Positions 16,213-17,164 of a DNA stretch of 17,164 nt are shown here, in pieces. A program made the translations under genes and the position numbers. Location: the NCBI GenBank assembly GCA_024642445.1, contig JAHEBG010000001.1, positions 1 through 17,164 on the forward strand, written 5' to 3'. The notes below the pieces were generated by a model, which saw only the letters and a list, made by a program, of their open reading frames with translations, was not told where the DNA came from and did no database searches. How positions within the stretch are numbered: the first letter of the stretch is position 1; each line of letters opens with the position of its first letter. Source of the stretch: Gammaproteobacteria bacterium (GTDB lineage Bacteria; Pseudomonadota; Gammaproteobacteria; Xanthomonadales; Xanthomonadaceae).

Positions 16213-17164
16213 AGGACTGCCCTCACGATAGCCAACGGCTGGGTCTGGGATAACGGCGCAGTGGCGTCGTAGGCGCATTCAATCCATACACAGGTTTCAG
16301 CAATCTTGGAGGTAATGGATACCGGTATGGCAGCGGTACCTGCACCGTCGCCGACCTTGGCCATCTGGCCCTCACTCAATCCGGCAATGCGGGCATCGTT
16401 GGGATGCATCAAAAGCCGCGCCCCCTGCGTCAACGGATGCGCCTGCAACGCAACGGCACGACGCAGAACCGCATCGCCACGGTAAATCGGCGTGGTGCTG
16501 ATGCGCTCAAAGCCTTCGGATTTCGCGGCAGGCAAACTTTTGCCGGTGCCAGAAACGGCCGATTGTTTGACGGCAATAGCGCGCAACCCTTGGATATCGG
16601 TAAAGGCTAAAGCCTGGGCGCCACTTTGATCATACAAGGCGCGCAAAACGCGCCAGCCGCTTTGGGCAAGACCCGGTAGACGTCCTGCGGCTTCTGCCTG
16701 CTGGTCAACGCCATTGGCGTTGGTTAGCGTAGCTTGGATTTCCGGCAATGCTCCGATCGGAAGCAGGATATCTGCCACAGCCATCAAGGCTTCCGTTTCA
16801 AAAGCGCTGCAGGCTACTACGGTGGCAGCCAACAACGCTTTGGTGGCGCGCGTGGTTTCGCTGAAATCGTACTGCGGTTCAATGCCGAACAACATCAAGG
16901 CTTTCAGACTGCCATCGAGCATGGCCGAAGCATGTTTGCCGGTCTGTCCTGGCAGCACACCGGCTTGCACCAAGCCAATGGCGTTGGCGCCTTGCGGAAG
17001 ACGGCACAGACGGATTTTACCGGCGCGTTGTAATTCCTGGGCTACAGCACGGATGTGCGAGGCCTGAGCGTGGTTCTCGGCGATTTCTCCCAACACCAAA
17101 AGCGTGTTTCCGGTTTCAGGCAAGCTCGCGGCTAACGATGACAACTCGCCGGCCAACTGCGAAG
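16209..17164 (-). CDS. nuoG: NADH-quinone oxidoreductase subunit G, 3' part; 5' end lies beyond the right edge
   Basis: NuoG is the large iron-sulfur subunit of the peripheral arm. Only about the last 318 codons are here. They cover the end of the molybdopterin-oxidoreductase-like region ([19 protein letters not shown] and [16 protein letters not shown] are typical) and a short C-terminal MopB-like beta domain ([24 protein letters not shown]). The frame is open to the window edge, and the apparent TTG start at 17156 is just an internal leucine codon. The 2Fe-2S and 4Fe-4S ligand motifs must lie in the missing N-terminal part. Position upstream of nuoH, with the stop overlapping the nuoH start, supports the call. 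Confidence 0.93.
   Translation of the reverse strand, partial: SQLAGELSSLAASLPETGNTLLVLGEIAENHAQASHIRAVAQELQRAGKIRLCRLPQGANAIGLVQAGVLPGQTGKHASAMLDGSLKALMLFGIEPQYDFSETTRATKALLAATVVACSAFETEALMAVADILLPIGALPEIQATLTNANGVDQQAEAAGRLPGLAQSGWRVLRALYDQSGAQALAFTDIQGLRAIAVKQSAVSGTGKSLPAAKSEGFERISTTPIYRGDAVLRRAVALQAHPLTQGARLLMHPNDARIAGLSEGQMAKVGDGAGTAAIPVSITSKIAETCVWIECAYDATAPLSQTQPLAIVRAVL

Noticed and set aside
16213..16278. A 22-codon N-terminal extension of nuoH
   Set aside because: It lies within the nuoG C-terminus and is not hydrophobic as NuoH N-termini are; the GTGA overlap start is better supported.

Overview
The window is a compact, almost gap-free stretch of conserved housekeeping genes. All of them are on the minus strand, so they read from high to low coordinates. 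The right half (about 17164 to 8564) is the distal part of a nuo operon for proton-pumping NADH:quinone oxidoreductase (complex I): nuoG (3' part only), nuoH, nuoI, nuoJ, nuoK, nuoL, nuoM and nuoN. The left half is the classic initiator-tRNA/nusA/infB cluster: tRNA-fMet, rimP, nusA, infB, rbfA, truB, rpsO and pnp (5' part only). No stretch longer than 300 bases lacks a gene. I see no mobile element, CRISPR array, integrase, toxin or defence gene.

Organism: the order metY-rimP-nusA-infB-rbfA-truB-rpsO-pnp, two C-terminal acidic repeats in NusA and a long IF2 N-terminus point to a gammaproteobacterium. The nuo operon ending directly upstream of the initiator tRNA, a 162-residue NuoI and the IF2 N-terminus look most like Xanthomonadales (Lysobacterales) or a close relative. 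GC content, judged by eye in the mid-50s, is lower than in most Xanthomonas. The order-level placement is inference.

How the genes work together: NuoG carries electrons in the peripheral arm. NuoI passes them over two 4Fe-4S clusters to the quinone site near NuoH. NuoH, J, K, L, M and N form the proton-pumping membrane arm. These genes are tightly packed, with 4-base overlaps at nuoG/nuoH and nuoJ/nuoK and gaps of no more than 18 bases elsewhere, so they look co-transcribed and partly coupled in translation. The second block serves gene expression: the initiator tRNA and IF2 start translation, RimP, RbfA and S15 build the 30S subunit, TruB modifies tRNA U55, NusA controls elongation and termination, and PNPase degrades RNA.

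Regulatory layout: a promoter with a perfect TATAAT precedes the initiator tRNA. A hairpin and an intrinsic terminator then lie between the tRNA and rimP, so the downstream genes must depend on read-through. A second TATAAT promoter lies between truB and rpsO, followed by a leader with a strong 12-bp hairpin that could be an S15 autoregulatory site. A second intrinsic terminator separates rpsO from pnp, and the pnp leader has its own stem-loop.

I did not find a convincing new biological system. The most useful leads are these RNA-level control elements, the U1-U72 initiator tRNA and the histidine-rich loop in NuoL. Several start sites were moved inward from the longest reading frame (rimP, nuoN, nuoI, nuoH), and pnp, nusA and nuoH appear to start with GTG.
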